Source: Acidimicrobiia bacterium (GTDB lineage: Bacteria; Actinomycetota; Acidimicrobiia; Acidimicrobiales; Bin134). From it: a stretch of 64,000 nt of DNA. The stretch covers positions 32,095-96,094 of the forward strand of contig VYCQ01000039.1 of NCBI GenBank assembly GCA_009843865.1, read 5' to 3'. Below the pieces are notes generated by a model. The model saw only the letters and a program-made list of their open reading frames with translations, had not been told where the DNA came from and did not search any database. Positions 10,358-19,424 of the stretch are shown piece after piece. Within the stretch, counting starts at the first letter, position 1; each line of letters begins with the position of its first letter. Position numbers and translations under genes: made by a program.

Positions 10358-11132
10358 AGGGGTATAGCTTGGCTAGTAGGTCTTGGTGGATTATGCCGTT
10401 GCTAGCCACCCAGTCGTTTGCTGCTGGGGTCGTTTGACCATCCCAAGTGGTAATGCGACCGCCGGCTTCAGGAATGATGACTAGCATAGGGGCGATATCC
10501 CAAAGGTTTAAGCCTGGGTCTACCATTGCATCCACTCGGCCAGTGGCTACTAGCACATAGCCATAGCCATCACCCCAGGTGCGCATGCGAGCTCCGCTTT
10601 CAGCAATTCTGGTGTAAGCATTATTGGGCCACCATTCAAACCCAGAAGCGCATAAATAAGATGTTTGTAGTTCTTGTTGTGGGCTGACAGAGCAGCGTTG
10701 ATCGTTGTAAAAACATCCTAAGCCTCGGCCAGCCCAAACAGCTTCGGCTAAGCCTGGGACATCAACCACACCTAGTGCTGGTCCTTCATCATCAAACATG
10801 GCTAGCAATGTGGTGTACAAGGGTACGCCGCGTACAAAGCTACGAGTGCCATCGATTGGGTCAATGATCCAAGTTCGCCCTGATGAGCCTTCATGTTTGC
10901 CAAACTCTTCGCCAATGATGGTATCTGTGGGAAATCGGCGAGTTAGTTCTTGTCGTAAGAAATCTTCAGCGGTTTTGTCGGCTTCAGTTACAGGAGAACC
11001 GTCTTTTTTGCGCTTTATTGTTAGATTTTGCTGTTTGAACCATTGCAGCGTTATATTCCCGGTGGCTCGAGTTAGCTCTACGGCTTCGTCTAACAGGTTG
11101 GTATTAATAGGCGTGGTGGTGTTGCTGCTCAA
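10332..11132 (-). CDS. hisN: Histidinol-phosphatase / inositol monophosphatase family
   Basis: This 266-residue Mg-dependent phosphatase has the family motifs GEE, WIIDPIDGTRSF (metal-binding Asp residues) and LWDIAPMLVIIPEAGG. The GDGYGYVLVATGRVDAMVDPGL stretch resembles the HisN type, which removes phosphate from histidinol phosphate in histidine synthesis. Inositol monophosphatase activity cannot be excluded. The TTG start overlaps the pheA stop by four bases (TTGA), so the two genes are translationally coupled in one operon for amino-acid synthesis. Confidence 0.82.
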   Translation of the reverse strand: MSSNTTTPINTNLLDEAVELTRATGNITLQWFKQQNLTIKRKKDGSPVTEADKTAEDFLRQELTRRFPTDTIIGEEFGKHEGSSGRTWIIDPIDGTRSFVRGVPLYTTLLAMFDDEGPALGVVDVPGLAEAVWAGRGLGCFYNDQRCSVSPQQELQTSYLCASGFEWWPNNAYTRIAESGARMRTWGDGYGYVLVATGRVDAMVDPGLNLWDIAPMLVIIPEAGGRITTWDGQTTPAANDWVASNGIIHQDLLAKLYPSSHQQTLR

Positions 11133-12076
11133 CTAGGGCTCACTTGGGAACGTAGCTTATCAATCTGGGTCTTAGCATCAGTCCAGGTTTTCGATAAGGC
11201 ATTTTTTTGTTGGTTGGCTTTTTTTGTAGCAGCGGGATAAGAACCCAGAAATTTCATGTCCCCATGTTTAGCCATGATGCTAGTGAGGCAGTCGGCCACT
11301 AGCTCATCGTCAATGTGGCCTTCTAGGTCGATTAAAAAACAATAATCACCCAAAGTTTTTTTGGTTGGACGAGATTCCAATTTGGTTAAGTTAATGGATC
11401 GGGCTGCGAACTCCGCCAGAATGCCCATGAGTGATCCTGATTGGTCGGAACGTTGAAACACTACGATTGAGGTTTTGTCGTTGCCGGTCGGCGCAGGCAC
11501 CCCTGAGTGTGCGACTATCACAAAACGGGTTTGGTTTTCGCTATGATCGGCAATATCACTGGCAATGAATTTTAATCCATATAGTTTTTGGGATAATGAT
11601 GTTCCAATGGCAGCGCTAGTTAGGTCTTTGGTTTTGGCTATTTCTTGAGCGGCTGCTGCTGTGGAGGTGGCAGCCACCTCCACAGCTTGGGATAGGTGTT
11701 CGTTTAAATAGCGACGACATTGTGCTGTGGCTACAGGGAAGCTTATGACCTGTGTGATTTGGTCTATTGAGGCACCGGGCTGTCCAAGCAAATGAAGGCG
11801 AACATCTAGTACCACCTCTCGTTGAATAAACAGGTCGTGTTTAAAAATGAGTGAGTCTAAAGCGACGTTTACGGTGCCCTCTATGGAGTTTTCAATAGCG
11901 GTGAACCCTAGTGTTACTGCATTGTTGGCAGTTCGTTCTAGAACTTCAGCAATGGAATGGCAAAGTTCGTGCGAGCTGTTAGTGAGATCTTGCTGAGTGA
12001 GTAGAGCTTCTTCAGTAAAGGTGCCTGAAGGTCCGAGGTAAGCAATGCTTGGTGGGGTTGATTTAGATGAACTCAC
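11129..12076 (-). CDS. pheA: Prephenate dehydratase
   Basis: The protein converts prephenate to phenylpyruvate in phenylalanine synthesis. It opens with AYLGPSGTFTEEAL, carries the ENSIEGTVN segment and the catalytic-region motif NQTRFVIV, and ends in an ACT domain with LTKLESRPTKK, the site of allosteric control by phenylalanine. Length (315 residues) is normal for the monofunctional actinobacterial form. Start is GTG. No leader peptide or attenuator was recognised in the 88-base gap to larB. Confidence 0.93.
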   Translation of the reverse strand: MSSSKSTPPSIAYLGPSGTFTEEALLTQQDLTNSSHELCHSIAEVLERTANNAVTLGFTAIENSIEGTVNVALDSLIFKHDLFIQREVVLDVRLHLLGQPGASIDQITQVISFPVATAQCRRYLNEHLSQAVEVAATSTAAAAQEIAKTKDLTSAAIGTSLSQKLYGLKFIASDIADHSENQTRFVIVAHSGVPAPTGNDKTSIVVFQRSDQSGSLMGILAEFAARSINLTKLESRPTKKTLGDYCFLIDLEGHIDDELVADCLTSIMAKHGDMKFLGSYPAATKKANQQKNALSKTWTDAKTQIDKLRSQVSPS

Positions 12077-12215
12077 TGTTAGCAGGATAGTAGCGATAGG
12101 GTTGGTGGTTGGTATGAGTGAATTTTGTTTAGGGTAAATTGTAGAGATTATTGCCAGCTGATTATTGCCAAAATTGTGGTATTTAAGAATTGGCTCACAC
12201 AGTGGGGTTCCTACG

Positions 12216-13007
12216 GTGGATGAAGCTCTGATTCACCAATTGCTAGAAGATGTGCGTCTCGGCACGCTTACACCGGATGATGCTTTGTTGCAGTTGCGTG
12301 TTTTGCCGTTTGTTGATTTGGGATTTGCTCGTGTGGATCATCATCGTAAGTTGCGTCAAGGGTTTGGTGAGGTCGTATATGGACCTGGTAAATCTCCCGA
12401 TCAATGCGCGGCTATTGTTGCTGAGTTGCTAAGTCAGCCCACAGGGCCTGTTTTGTTAACCCGAGCTACATCTGAACAGGTTGTTGTTGCTTTAGAACGT
12501 AATGTTGATGGCAATAAGTATGAGCATGTTAGGGGTTGGCATACGGTGGTTTGGCGTCGGGCAGACGAACGTTTTGAACGCGTGGTGCTTGCTGTTGCGG
12601 GTACTGCTGATCTTCCGGTTGCTGATGAGTGTGCTGCGGTGTTGATTGCTCATGGGTTGACACCTACTCGCTTAAATGATGTGGGAGTGGCTGGGTTGCA
12701 TCGGCTCTTAACCGAAATAGAAACGCTGCTTGTTGCTGATGTGGTGGTGGTGGTGGCTGGCATGGAGGGAGCTTTGGGATCGGTGGTGGGGGGATTGACC
12801 TCGGCACCGGTGATAGCAGTGCCTACTAGTGTTGGTTACGGTTCATCGTTAGAGGGCGTGACCGCTTTGTTAGCTATGTTGTCTTCATGTGCTGCTGGAG
12901 TGACGGTGGTGGGAATTGATAATGGTTTTGGGGCAGGGTGCGCTGTGTTGCGTTTGTTGTTAAAGCAACAACAAACCACGTTGGTATCGGGTGTGGCTAA
13001 TGGGTGA
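12216..13007 (+). CDS. larB: LarB, nickel-pincer cofactor biosynthesis carboxylase
   Basis: LarB carboxylates and hydrolyses nicotinic acid adenine dinucleotide in the first step of making the nickel-pincer cofactor. The conserved DHHRKLRQGFGEVVYGPGKS block and the PurE-like VVVAGMEGALGSVVGGL and GIDNGFGAG segments are visible. The ORF track starts at TTG 12165, but family members usually begin just before LLEDVRLG, so GTG 12216 is preferred (GGGG lies about 9 bases upstream). The 3' end overlaps larC by eight bases. Confidence 0.88.
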   Translation: MDEALIHQLLEDVRLGTLTPDDALLQLRVLPFVDLGFARVDHHRKLRQGFGEVVYGPGKSPDQCAAIVAELLSQPTGPVLLTRATSEQVVVALERNVDGNKYEHVRGWHTVVWRRADERFERVVLAVAGTADLPVADECAAVLIAHGLTPTRLNDVGVAGLHRLLTEIETLLVADVVVVVAGMEGALGSVVGGLTSAPVIAVPTSVGYGSSLEGVTALLAMLSSCAAGVTVVGIDNGFGAGCAVLRLLLKQQQTTLVSGVANG

Positions 13008-14190
13008 GCCGTGCAACATTGCCTGGTTTCATTGTTTTAGTGGGATAGCTGGAGACATGGCCTTGGGGTCGTTGATTGATGCAGGTGCTGGTATTGATGA
13101 AGTTCGTCGAATATGTGAGTTGTTACCTGTAGGCGGCTGGGCCTTGCAGGCTCATCCAACTCAGCGAAACGGTGTGGCTGCTACAGATGTGCGGGTTGTT
13201 GCTAGTGAAACCTCGGTGGTACGCACGGCGGGTCATATTAATGCGCTTATTGGTGAAGCACGTTTACCTGATCGGGTAGCAGATCGGGCCTTGGGGATTT
13301 TTGCAGCATTAGCTCAGGCGGAAGGTAAGCTGCACAGGCGACCTGTTGAGCAAGTTCATTTTCATGAGGTGGGTGGTTTGGATGCGATTGTGGATGTGGT
13401 GGGTACTTGCGCGGCATTAGAAGTGTTAGATGTTGATGAGGTTTATGCCAGTGCTGTAGCTGTGGGACGTGGAATGATTCGCAGTGCTCATGGGCTGTTG
13501 CCCAACCCGTCGCCAGCAGTAACCGAGTTGCTGGTTGGATGTCCGACCTATGGCTTAGATGTGGGTTTAGAGTTGACCACCCCTACCGGTGCGGCGATTT
13601 TAGCAGCGCTTAGCGGTGGTTGGGGAGCAATGCCAGCCATGACGATTTCTGCTAGCGGATTTGGTGCTGGTGATAACGAGTTAGAAGATCGTCCCAATCT
13701 AACTCAGGTTGTGTTAGGAGTTGTCGCAGCGCAGAAGCCGCAAGGTCAGCCTGTAATGTTGTTTGAAACCAATGTTGATGATATCAGCGGTGAAAGCTTG
13801 GCTTTTGCTGTATCGGCTTTGCTTTCTGCGGGGGCTTACGATGCTTGGATCACGCCAATTGTGATGAAGAAGGGTCGCCCAGCTTATGTGGTAAGTGCAT
13901 TAGCAGACTTTGCTGTTGGCGATCAGGTGGCGGCAACCTTAGCGAGTGAAACTGGCACATTGGGGGTGCGAGGACGGCTCATCGAAAGGTGGCCTCAGGC
14001 CCGCTTGGAACATGAGGTGGATGTTAACGGATGTCGTATTCAGATCAAGGTAGGAGCTGGTCGGGTGAAAGTAGAACACGATGAAGCGGTGCGTGCAGCT
14101 AAATTGTTGGGGTTACCTGCCCGTGAGGTGGTTTCGTTGGCAGAGCATGCTTGGCACCAGCGAGGTGGTGACGGGGAGCCTGTAGCGTGA
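13000..14190 (+). CDS. larC: LarC, nickel insertion protein for the nickel-pincer cofactor
   Basis: LarC uses CTP to insert nickel into the pincer cofactor used by lactate racemase (LarA) and related enzymes. Typical motifs are HCFSGIAGDMALGSLIDAG at the N-terminus, QVHFHEVGGLDAIVDVVG and ETNVDDISGE. The gene is one continuous frame of about 396 codons, unlike species where larC is split by programmed frameshifting. ATG 13000 overlaps the larB stop. LarE and LarA are not in the window, so the user of the cofactor is unknown. Confidence 0.9.
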   Translation: MGEPCNIAWFHCFSGIAGDMALGSLIDAGAGIDEVRRICELLPVGGWALQAHPTQRNGVAATDVRVVASETSVVRTAGHINALIGEARLPDRVADRALGIFAALAQAEGKLHRRPVEQVHFHEVGGLDAIVDVVGTCAALEVLDVDEVYASAVAVGRGMIRSAHGLLPNPSPAVTELLVGCPTYGLDVGLELTTPTGAAILAALSGGWGAMPAMTISASGFGAGDNELEDRPNLTQVVLGVVAAQKPQGQPVMLFETNVDDISGESLAFAVSALLSAGAYDAWITPIVMKKGRPAYVVSALADFAVGDQVAATLASETGTLGVRGRLIERWPQARLEHEVDVNGCRIQIKVGAGRVKVEHDEAVRAAKLLGLPAREVVSLAEHAWHQRGGDGEPVA

Positions 14191-14211
14191 TTGAGATGTG
14201 GGGTTATTGAG

Positions 14212-14295
<84 letters not shown>

Positions 14296-14351
14296 TAGGC
14301 ATGACGTTGTCAGCGTACAAGACCTAGAAGCACTACTAAAATGATTCGTTG

Positions 14352-15128
14352 ATGATTCGGTTGTTATCGGCGCAAGCTACTCATAAAGGTAAACGTTTAA
14401 GAAACGAGGATTCGGCTTACGCGAGCGAGCAACTTTGTGCGGTTGCGGATGGTCTAGGAGGCCATAAAGCAGGAGACATTGCATCCAAGTTAGTTGTGGA
14501 AACTCTTGTTGAGGGCTGTAATGCTGCTGTGACGGGTCGCAGTAGGTTTCGCATTCCTGTTTTGCGTCGTTATGCATCGCTTAATGTGCCTTCAGTTGCG
14601 GGATTGTTGAATGTGATAGAAGACGTGAACCAAGAGGTTTGGGAACAATCAAGCTCGGTTCCTCACCTTAGAGGCATGAGCAGCACTTTGTGTGTTTTAG
14701 CTGTGGTTGAGCGCGACTCTCGAGAGTTGTTAGCGGTAGTGAATGTCGGAGATTCGCGGGTCTATTGTTGTGATGACAGTGGACTTTCGCAGATAACCCA
14801 AGATCACACGGTAAAGCGAGAGGTAATGATGGCAGGTCTTGATTTAAACCTGCTGCAAAAGAGCGAACTTTATAATCTTAGTCGAGCGGTAGGGTTTGAA
14901 GAAAAAGTGGTAGTCGATGAATGGATTTTGGATCCTGCTGATGGTACACGTTATTTACTTTGTTCAGATGGGCTTACTAGTGAGGTTTCAGACTCAACGA
15001 TTTATGCCATCTTACGAAAGTTTTCTGTCCCTCAAGAAGCCGCAAACGCCTTGGTGCAACAGGCATTACAAAACGGTGGACGAGACAATGTCACGGCGGT
15101 CGTGGTTGATTTACAGGAAATCACATGA
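14352..15128 (+). CDS. PP2C-type Ser/Thr protein phosphatase (PstP-like)
   Basis: This PPM-family phosphatase of 258 residues should remove phosphate from substrates of the kinase encoded 53 bases downstream. Metal-binding motifs are RNEDSAY, VADGLGGHKAG, VNVGDSRVYCC, LLCSDGLT and GGRDNVTAVVV. Unlike many actinobacterial PstP proteins it ends right after the catalytic domain, with no membrane anchor or extracellular tail, so it is probably soluble. ATG 14352 is preferred over the TTG one codon earlier. Confidence 0.92.
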   Translation: MIRLLSAQATHKGKRLRNEDSAYASEQLCAVADGLGGHKAGDIASKLVVETLVEGCNAAVTGRSRFRIPVLRRYASLNVPSVAGLLNVIEDVNQEVWEQSSSVPHLRGMSSTLCVLAVVERDSRELLAVVNVGDSRVYCCDDSGLSQITQDHTVKREVMMAGLDLNLLQKSELYNLSRAVGFEEKVVVDEWILDPADGTRYLLCSDGLTSEVSDSTIYAILRKFSVPQEAANALVQQALQNGGRDNVTAVVVDLQEIT

Positions 15129-15181
15129 CCCTCATAATGAAAACGATAAGGGGAAAATGATAAGGGAACTTCAGCTTCGCC

Positions 15182-17482
15182 ATGTCTGATGTAGATTTTG
15201 AAATTCTTGGTGGTCGTTACCAACTACATGGTCAGGTTGCTCGTGGAGGTATGACCGATGTGCTTTTGGGCTACGACACTTTGTTGTCGCGTGTGGTTGC
15301 CATTAAGCGATTATTGCCCGAGTTTGCTACTGATTTGAGCTTTGTAGAGCGGTTTCGACGTGAGGCCACTGCTGCTGCCAACCTGAATCATCCCAACATA
15401 GTAGAGGTGTATGACTGGGGTTCTGATGCTGGCACCTACTACCTGGTGTTGGAATACATTAAGGGTAAGAGCTTGGCTGAGCTGATTAGCACCAAGGGGC
15501 CGTTTGCGGCTGATCGAGCAGTAGAAATCATCACGCATGTTGCTGCTGCTTTGGGTTTCGCTCACAACAACGGTGTGATCCATCGAGATATTAAGCCGGG
15601 CAATGTGTTGCTATCTGTTGATGGCAAAGTGAAGGTGACGGATTTTGGTATTGCTATTGCTGTTTTAGATGCTGCTGATTCCAATCTCACCAAGATCGGT
15701 TCGGTGATGGGCACAGCCACATATTTTTCACCCGAACAGGCCCAAGGCAAGACATTGGATCGTCGCAGTGATCTGTATTCCCTTGGAGTGGTGTTCTACG
15801 AAATGCTATGCGGACGACCACCGTTTACCGGTGATACCTCGGTGGTGGCGGCCTATAAGCATGTACAAGAGGCAGTGCCAACTCCGGCTTCTAGGGGCAT
15901 TATGCTGCCGAAGTCTTTGGAAGCTATCAACATGAAATTGCTTGCTAAGGATCCAGCTCAGCGTTATCCCACAGCTGAAGATCTACAGCAGGATTTACGC
16001 CGTTATCGTGCTGAGCAGAATCAGCGCGTACTAGACACCTCAACATCTTCACTAGCTTCGGCATCTGTACGACCTCCAGACTCGGGGTCGCCTCAATCAG
16101 TAGCTAGCCAGCAGCCACATGTTTCGCAGTCAGAACCGGTTTTGGAGTCGTCTTCTACTGTTGGGTTGTTTACCGTGGCAGTGATGGCTTTTGTGGCTAT
16201 CGCGGTATTGCTCTTTTTTGTTTTATCCAATGTGCTTGATAACGGTAACGATAATCGCCCACCCGTAGCTTCTACTCCGTTACCGGTAGTTGAAGTGCCT
16301 AATGTGGTTGGTTTGACAAGTCAGGTTGCCACCACTGAATTGAGAGGCTTAGGACTGCTGGTGAGGCAAGTGATGGAGGTTAGTCAGTCAGTGCCCGTTG
16401 GGCAGATTATATCCCAACGTCCAGAAGCTACGGCTGAGCTAGAGGTGGGTGGAACAGTTCAAATATTTATCAGTTCAGGAGCACCTCCTATTGAGGTGCC
16501 TGGTGTGGTGGGCGAGTTCGCCAACGATGCTACTCGTTTTTTACAAGACAGGGGATTAGCCGTTGAGTTGATGGTTGATGATGACTCTACTGCTCCTGAA
16601 GGTCAGGTAATTCGCCAAGATCCTTCCCCTGGTAGTGAGGTGAGCCCTGGAACCTCTGTGATACTTTATGTTGCTGGAGGGCCTTTGGCGGTTGAGGTTC
16701 CTGATGTGGCGGGAATGACACCGGTGCGGGCCACTCAGGTACTATCGGAACTCGGTTTTGTAGTAAGCGAGGAGTTAATAAAAGAGTTTTCCGCGGAGGT
16801 GTCGGATGGTCTTGTGGTAGGCACTAAACCAGCGCCTCCAGTGTTGTTGTTGCCCGACACTACCATTCAACTTGTTATTTCTATAGGACCTGAATCTATT
16901 GAGGTGCCTAATCTTTTAGGATTTACGGCCTCCGTTGCTGTTGCGATACTTGAGGAATTAGGTTTTGTCCTGAATGAGACAGTTACTGCATGTAACTCAA
17001 ACAACGTTGTGCCTGCTCCAAATGCTTTAATACAGGAGCAGATTCCGCTGGCGGGTGAGCAACATCCGCTTGGCACTGAGGTGACGGTTTGCGTGGGCAT
17101 TGAAACAATTTTTTTAACGCCTACTCAATCTCCATCAAATCCTGATGGGGCAACTTCTCCTGGATCTCAGCCAGCGGTGACCCAAGCAATGCGCGAAGCT
17201 CGTAATGCCGCAGCTCGTATAAATGCTAAAGCTATAGCTGCTGGCAGACAGCGAGGAGCGCTAGGCAGTGTCGCAAATTGGGTGGCTCTCTCCAACAGTT
17301 TTCAAACAGAATGCGTTCAACTGGAGGTGACCTTTGCAGATATACCTGGGATCACTACTAGTTGGAACTTGCAATCCCCTTATCCAATGCCAGCAAGCGC
17401 TGCAACTGCTACTAATTGGGTAGAAGGATTAGATGGCGACCTAGCAGGTGTTGATGATGGTTGTGTGGTTTCTTGGAGCTAA
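15182..17482 (+). CDS. PASTA-domain Ser/Thr protein kinase (PknB-like)
   Basis: This transmembrane kinase senses cell-wall fragments and controls growth. The kinase domain covers about residues 1-275, with ARGGM in the glycine loop, VVAIKRL, HRDIKPGN near residue 133, VTDFGIA and YFSPEQAQG. A linker leads to one membrane helix at about 328-350. Four PASTA repeats follow (VEVPNVVG, IEVPGVVG, VEVPDVAG, IEVPNLLG) up to about residue 641. The last 120 or so residues are a low-complexity spacer plus an unrecognised extracellular region with two cysteines. It pairs with the upstream phosphatase. Confidence 0.94.
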   Translation: MSDVDFEILGGRYQLHGQVARGGMTDVLLGYDTLLSRVVAIKRLLPEFATDLSFVERFRREATAAANLNHPNIVEVYDWGSDAGTYYLVLEYIKGKSLAELISTKGPFAADRAVEIITHVAAALGFAHNNGVIHRDIKPGNVLLSVDGKVKVTDFGIAIAVLDAADSNLTKIGSVMGTATYFSPEQAQGKTLDRRSDLYSLGVVFYEMLCGRPPFTGDTSVVAAYKHVQEAVPTPASRGIMLPKSLEAINMKLLAKDPAQRYPTAEDLQQDLRRYRAEQNQRVLDTSTSSLASASVRPPDSGSPQSVASQQPHVSQSEPVLESSSTVGLFTVAVMAFVAIAVLLFFVLSNVLDNGNDNRPPVASTPLPVVEVPNVVGLTSQVATTELRGLGLLVRQVMEVSQSVPVGQIISQRPEATAELEVGGTVQIFISSGAPPIEVPGVVGEFANDATRFLQDRGLAVELMVDDDSTAPEGQVIRQDPSPGSEVSPGTSVILYVAGGPLAVEVPDVAGMTPVRATQVLSELGFVVSEELIKEFSAEVSDGLVVGTKPAPPVLLLPDTTIQLVISIGPESIEVPNLLGFTASVAVAILEELGFVLNETVTACNSNNVVPAPNALIQEQIPLAGEQHPLGTEVTVCVGIETIFLTPTQSPSNPDGATSPGSQPAVTQAMREARNAAARINAKAIAAGRQRGALGSVANWVALSNSFQTECVQLEVTFADIPGITTSWNLQSPYPMPASAATATNWVEGLDGDLAGVDDGCVVSWS

Positions 17483-17541
17483 TGTCGTTACACGATGTTG
17501 CTGGTTAGCATGACGTAAGCGAATGCAGCTAAGACAAACTG

Positions 17542-18123
17542 TTAGGTTGTAGTCGCATTTAAGAAGTTTTGTAGCAAGTTGTGGCCTGTTGAGGTCAAAA
17601 TAGATTCGGGATGAAATTGCACTCCTTCCACGGGGTGTTGGCGATGGCGTAATCCCATCACTAACCCGTCATCGGTTTCTGCGGTAATTGTTAGGACATC
17701 GGGCACAGAAGACCGTTCTATGATTAGGGAGTGGTAGCGGGTGGCTTGAATAGGATTGGGTAATCCTGTAAAAACTCCTTCGCCTTTGTGGTGAATTAAT
17801 GAGGTTTTGCCATGCATCACATAAGGGGCTCGTACAATCGTTCCTCCGAATACTTCTCCTAGACACTGCAACCCTAAGCACACGCCTAGCATTGGTTTGT
17901 GACCACAGAATTGCTGGATCAAGGCATTGCTTACACCAGCATCAGCAGGTCGTCCGGGGCCTGGGCTGATTAGCACACCATCAGGGTTTAATCCCACGGC
18001 ATCATTTATCGAAATGGCATCACTGCGGTAAACCATGGGTTCAGCACCTAATTCGCCTAGATATTGAACCAGGTTGTATACGAACGAGTCGTAGTTGTCG
18101 ATTACTAAGATACGTGGTTTCAC
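17542..18123 (-). CDS. trpG: Glutamine amidotransferase, anthranilate / aminodeoxychorismate synthase component II
   Basis: This class I glutamine amidotransferase of 193 residues supplies ammonia to chorismate-using synthases for tryptophan or folate. Motifs are [17 protein letters not shown], the nucleophile region GVCLGLQ and the catalytic dyad in GVQFHPES. The sequence cannot separate TrpG from PabA. Its place between the PASTA kinase and crgA is the standard actinobacterial arrangement. It converges with the kinase gene, and its 5' end diverges from crgA. Confidence 0.9.
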   Translation of the reverse strand: MKPRILVIDNYDSFVYNLVQYLGELGAEPMVYRSDAISINDAVGLNPDGVLISPGPGRPADAGVSNALIQQFCGHKPMLGVCLGLQCLGEVFGGTIVRAPYVMHGKTSLIHHKGEGVFTGLPNPIQATRYHSLIIERSSVPDVLTITAETDDGLVMGLRHRQHPVEGVQFHPESILTSTGHNLLQNFLNATTT

Positions 18124-18190
18124 TACAGCCAGAATATCTTGGCTTTGTTCAACGCGTGATGAGGATTACTCCGGGTCTATCCTTAGGGAC

Positions 18191-18466
18191 ATGGTTAAGC
18201 CTGTGAAACGCAGAGTACAAGGTGGTCGCGTAACTCCTCGGGGAACCCGGCCTGAGAATGAAGTCACGCCTCGGGTGTCGATGTCATCTGAAAAGATCAG
18301 CCCAATATGGGTACCCGTGCTGATGTTTACTTTGCTGGCGTTGGGTGCAATTGTGATTATTTTGAATTATGTAGCGTTGCTACCTGGTGACACCAGCAAC
18401 TGGTATTTGATGGCAGGGCTTGGTTTGTTGTTAGCGAGCATGATTGTGGCTACACAGTTACATTGA
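18191..18466 (+). CDS. crgA: CrgA, cell-division protein
   Basis: CrgA is a small actinobacterial membrane protein that helps place and stabilise the division machinery. The diagnostic pattern is seen: a basic N-terminus, SPIWVPVLMF entering the first helix, the NYVALLPG loop, then NWYLMAGLGLLLASM as second helix. The ORF track extends to 18095, over the start of the divergent trpG. ATG 18191 gives 91 residues, the usual size, and is preferred. Confidence 0.88.
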   Translation: MVKPVKRRVQGGRVTPRGTRPENEVTPRVSMSSEKISPIWVPVLMFTLLALGAIVIILNYVALLPGDTSNWYLMAGLGLLLASMIVATQLH

Positions 18467-18547
18467 GCCTGAGCCTGCTGAGCTTGGATCTAGATTAAGC
18501 TCGAGGTCAGAACGTTAAAGTTACCATTTTGTAATTTATACCCAGAG

Positions 18548-18568
18548 TTTTCCACAGAGTGTGAATAA
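18548..18568. promoter_or_regulatory. Inverted pair of perfect DnaA boxes
   Basis: TTTTCCACA (18548-18556) and TGTGAATAA (18560-18568) both match the DnaA-box consensus TTWTNCACA, in opposite orientation with a 3-base spacer. They lie in the short gap between convergent crgA and the next minus-strand gene, next to an AT-rich stretch. DnaA binding is inferred from consensus only. Confidence 0.5.
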
Positions 18569-18874
18569 CTAGTCATGGTCTACTGGTGCTATTAGATCCA
18601 TCTCATTTTCGCAATGACTAGGGGGTTTTGGATCTTCTTCTGGTGCCATTGTTATGCGTACTTCGGCGTAACACACTGAGCAGCGATATGTAATCTTCAC
18701 TTTGCGTAGTTCTCCGGGCGGGGGTGGCGGTGGTAATGGCTGACGAATCATTAGCAATATCCCGGTGCCTATACGTATAACTAGGATGCCCACTATGATG
18801 GCGATGGAAACGCTCAACCATAGGGGCACACACCTAAGCCTATTGGTTGTTGCTACTGAGCTAATGTCGCTCAA
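18569..18874 (-). CDS. Conserved membrane-anchored protein with CxxC motif
   Basis: The product is about 101 residues, with one hydrophobic helix (PLWLSVSIAIIVGILVI region), a proline-rich linker (PLPPPPPP) and a short C-terminal domain reading YRCSVCYAEVRITMAPEEDPKPPSHC. The CxxC plus later Cys and His could bind zinc. It looks like a family I associate with Acidimicrobiia-type genomes, of unknown function. The start is uncertain, because a GTG before PLWLS would also give a complete protein. Confidence 0.68.
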   Translation of the reverse strand: MSDISSVATTNRLRCVPLWLSVSIAIIVGILVIRIGTGILLMIRQPLPPPPPPGELRKVKITYRCSVCYAEVRITMAPEEDPKPPSHCENEMDLIAPVDHD

Positions 18875-18891
18875 GCCATTATTGTGAGTTT

Positions 18892-19404
18892 ATGGATGCA
18901 ATGAATTTGGCAATATTGATTTTGCGGGTGGGCATTGGGGGCACCTTAGTTATGCATGGCTACGGTAAGGTTTTTCAAGGGGGTGGTATTTCTGGTACAG
19001 CGGGGTGGTTTGACAGCATGGGCATGAAGCCCGGCAAGGTTCATGCTTGGATGGCGGCGCTCATTGAGATTGGCGCTGGCGTGCTGGTAGTGCTTGGTTT
19101 GTTTACTTCGCTGGCAGCAGCAGCGATGGTTGGGGTCATGGTGGTGGCAGCATGGACCGTCCATCGTCACAACGGTTTTATGATTATGCGCGAAGGCTGG
19201 GAGTACACTTTTGTGTTGGCTGTTGTAGCTATTGGCATCGCCATGTTGGGCCCAATGAAGTGGTCGTTGGATTCAATCATCGGCATTGATGATGCTTGGG
19301 ATGGTTATATAGGTTTGGCTATCGCTGGGGGAGGTGGCGTGTTGGCTGGAATTGGCCAACTTGTTTTGTTCTATCGTCCCCCTGAGTCTTTAAATCCAAG
19401 CTAA
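18892..19404 (+). CDS. DoxX family membrane protein
   Basis: The 170-residue protein has four hydrophobic helices and the DoxX signature RVGIGGTLVMHGYGKVF near the N-terminus, then GALIEIGAG-like and GLFTSLAAAAM helices. DoxX proteins are membrane proteins of redox or thiol-stress systems, with no settled enzymatic role. It diverges from the CxxC membrane protein with only 17 bases between starts, so the two may share a control region. It converges with the following dehydrogenase gene. Confidence 0.85.
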   Translation: MDAMNLAILILRVGIGGTLVMHGYGKVFQGGGISGTAGWFDSMGMKPGKVHAWMAALIEIGAGVLVVLGLFTSLAAAAMVGVMVVAAWTVHRHNGFMIMREGWEYTFVLAVVAIGIAMLGPMKWSLDSIIGIDDAWDGYIGLAIAGGGGVLAGIGQLVLFYRPPESLNPS

Positions 19405-19424
19405 ACGAAGTGTGCATAACTGCT

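Noticed and set aside
17483-17541. Possible terminator between the PASTA kinase and trpG
   Set aside because: No stable GC-rich stem with a T-run could be made out.
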